Source: Chlamydiia bacterium
GTDB lineage: Bacteria > Chlamydiota > Chlamydiia > Chlamydiales > JACKPQ01
DNA: 6,593 nt
Assembly (NCBI GenBank): GCA_030433395.1
Contig: JAUILX010000055.1
Coordinates: forward strand, 1-6,593
Direction of reading: 5' to 3'
Shown: piece by piece, positions 5,131 to 6,593 of the stretch
How positions within the stretch are numbered: position 1 is the first letter of the stretch
Layout: every line of letters begins with the position of its first letter
Notes under the pieces: generated by a model
Databases searched by the model: none
What the model was told of the DNA's origin: nothing
What the model saw: the letters and a program-made list of their open reading frames with translations, nothing else
Position numbers and translations under genes: made by a program

Positions 5131-6535
5131 CTTTTTTTAAAGTGGGACCCTTTGGGGAATCTTCGATAATATAGCCAGCCTGAATGATCTGATCGCGAAG
5201 AGCGTCTGCCTCAGCCCAGTTCTTAGCCTGGCGAGCCTCTTCGCGTTTTTTTAGTGCTTTTGTAAGCTCAGGTGGTATGAACTCATCTTGTTGCTTTAGT
5301 GGAAACACTCCTAAAACTTGATCAAGCTCGCCTAGCAGCTTTAAAATTTGCTCAGCTTCATCTTTGCTAACGGCAGAACTGTCGATCCATGCATTGAACT
5401 GGCGAATAGCATCAAAGAGCGATGCTAGAGCAACTGATATGTTTAGGTCATCTGACAGAGCATCAAAGAACTCTATCTTGAGCTTTTCAAGCGCAGGTCC
5501 TACGCATCCTTTGCTATGGCCATCAGCAGTGTGCAAGCGTTCGACAAAGGCTTTTATACGATTTAAGGCAGAGCGTGACGCATCGAGCCCTTGTAGGGTG
5601 AAGTTAAGCTGAGTACGGTAATGGGTTGCAAGAAGGGTATAGCGGATTTCAGGACCTGTATATCCCTTATCAATTAGATCACGCAGTGTGTAAAAATTGC
5701 CTAAGCTCTTGGACATTTTTTTCCCATCGACAATGAGATGCTCGGCATGCGCCCAGTGGCGGGCAAAGGGCTGACCAGTAGCACACTCGGATTGTGCAAT
5801 TTCGTTTTCGTGATGAGGAAAAATATTGTCAACGCCGCCGCAGTGAATATCAAGTGTGGGGCCAAGAGCATCTATTGCCATGGCTGAGCACTCAATATGC
5901 CAACCTGGGCGCCCTTTACCAAAGGGGCTATCCCAGAAAATCGACCCATCACGCTCTGCGTCATAGGCTTTCCATAGCACAAAGTCGGAGGCGCTATCTT
6001 TATCATATTCATCAGTTGCTGTGCGCTCAGATGCGTTTTGCTTTAACTCGGATAATTTGAGATGGGACAGAGCTCCGTAAGCGGGAAACTTTGCAATGGA
6101 GAAAAAAACATTACCGTCATCGCCAGCATAAGCAATTCCCTCTTTTAGCAAGGTTTCAATCAGGGCAATCATTTGCGTGATATGATCTGTTGCTCGCGTC
6201 AGTTGCGTTGCAGGTAAAATATTGAGAGTTTGTAGATCTTCTAAAAAGGCTGTTTCAAAAGGTTTAGTGTAATCGGTAAGCTTCTGATTTTTCTCTAAAG
6301 CTCCACGAATAGTTTTATCATCAACATCAGTGATGTTCATCACGTGGATGATTGGCAATCCAAAAGCTTCAACTGTGCGCCTGAGTAAATCTTCGAATAA
6401 AAATGTTCTCAAGTTCCCGATATGTGCCAGGTTGTAAACGGTAGGGCCACAGGTGTACATCTTTAGGGTCTGACCATCTAGGGCAGTGACAGGCTTCTTT
6501 ACGCGATCTTTTGTGCAATATAAGTTTAGCTGCAT
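5126..6535 (-). CDS. cysS: Cysteinyl-tRNA synthetase
   Basis: A class I synthetase that charges tRNA-Cys with cysteine in the cytoplasm. The 469-residue length is normal for the family. The N-terminal MYTCGPTVY (26-34) contains zinc ligand C29. The class I signature is HIGN (38-41). MNITDVDDK (66-74) is typical of CysRS. The other zinc ligands are C216 in WHIECSAMA, H241 and E245 in HHENE. The signature loop is KMSKS (273-277). The C-terminal anticodon-binding part ends with the usual RDQIIQAGYIIEDSPKGP pattern (447-464). The start ATG at 6535 overlaps the end of the upstream acyl ligase gene by 10 bp (ATGCAGCTAA), which suggests translational coupling in one operon. No clear terminator follows; the gene runs directly into the 33-bp repeat array. 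All catalytic and zinc residues are present. Confidence 0.97.
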   Translation of the reverse strand: MQLNLYCTKDRVKKPVTALDGQTLKMYTCGPTVYNLAHIGNLRTFLFEDLLRRTVEAFGLPIIHVMNITDVDDKTIRGALEKNQKLTDYTKPFETAFLEDLQTLNILPATQLTRATDHITQMIALIETLLKEGIAYAGDDGNVFFSIAKFPAYGALSHLKLSELKQNASERTATDEYDKDSASDFVLWKAYDAERDGSIFWDSPFGKGRPGWHIECSAMAIDALGPTLDIHCGGVDNIFPHHENEIAQSECATGQPFARHWAHAEHLIVDGKKMSKSLGNFYTLRDLIDKGYTGPEIRYTLLATHYRTQLNFTLQGLDASRSALNRIKAFVERLHTADGHSKGCVGPALEKLKIEFFDALSDDLNISVALASLFDAIRQFNAWIDSSAVSKDEAEQILKLLGELDQVLGVFPLKQQDEFIPPELTKALKKREEARQAKNWAEADALRDQIIQAGYIIEDSPKGPTLKKD

Positions 6536-6593
6536 ACCATTTCATCCAAAACGCGGTAGTGGATTTTACCAGTGCCTGTGAGAGGGATCTCAT
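6526..6593 (-). CDS. C-terminal end of an AMP-forming acyl ligase (acyl-ACP/acyl-CoA synthetase), partial
   Basis: Only the last 21 codons are in the window (stop TAA at 6526-6528). The peptide EIPLTGTGKIHYRVLDEMV contains the A10 motif of the adenylate-forming (ANL) superfamily, P-x-T-x-x-GK-I, whose lysine is catalytic for adenylation. The form PLTGTGKI fits acyl-ACP synthetase/Aas-like or acyl-CoA ligases; chlamydiae do encode an Aas-type enzyme that activates fatty acids for membrane lipid synthesis, but the exact member cannot be decided from this fragment. A different frame in the same stretch is open for longer and begins with ATG at 6593, but it does not encode anything recognisable. 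The stop codon overlaps the cysS start by 10 bp. Confidence 0.68.
   Translation of the reverse strand, partial: EIPLTGTGKIHYRVLDEMVCS

Noticed and set aside
6369..6593. 74-codon minus-strand frame starting with ATG at 6593
   Set aside because: The peptide has no recognisable family, overlaps cysS almost entirely, and a neighbouring frame encodes the clear acyl-ligase ending PLTGTGKI.

Overview
The window fits the chromosome of an obligate intracellular or host-associated bacterium, most likely an environmental member of the Chlamydiae (Parachlamydiales-like). The reasons are: lysS and cysS lie close together and converge, as I recall them doing in Chlamydia; the LysRS looks chlamydial in the region between motifs 2 and 3; a small secreted beta-strand protein resembles a family I associate with Parachlamydiales; and two ATPase/nuclease-like families often expanded in such genomes are present. 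The assignment rests on recognition, not on a search.

Layout, left to right. Bases 1-613 (+) are the 3' part of an AAA-ATPase-like/PDDEXK_9 gene. Bases 639-2936 (+) encode an unusual two-domain protein: a B3/B4 domain, the type that edits mischarged tRNA in PheRS beta, joined in frame to a complete class II lysyl-tRNA synthetase. A perfect extended -10 box sits so close to its ATG that the mRNA may be leaderless. A rho-independent terminator follows at about 3089-3125 (+). A 51-codon gene with a good ribosome binding site lies on the minus strand at 2917-3072 and overlaps the lysS 3' end tail to tail. Then, all on the minus strand, come a secreted outer-membrane-like protein (3128-3628) with its own promoter, an AAA_14/DUF4143 ATPase (3680-5020), a 33-bp tandem repeat of about 2.7 units (5042-5130), cysteinyl-tRNA synthetase (5126-6535), and the last 21 codons of an AMP-forming acyl ligase that overlaps cysS by 10 bp.

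How the genes work together. The two aminoacyl-tRNA synthetases are housekeeping genes. The accessory block between them (small gene, secreted protein, DUF4143 ATPase, repeat array) looks like an insertion into an otherwise conserved neighbourhood, and the first partial gene is likewise accessory. cysS appears to be translationally coupled to the upstream acyl ligase. The most noteworthy item is the B3/4-LysRS fusion, which suggests a lysyl-tRNA synthetase that carries its own proofreading or tRNA-binding module. No tRNA, rRNA, CRISPR array, transposase or riboswitch was seen. Every stretch between genes is short (at most about 105 bases).
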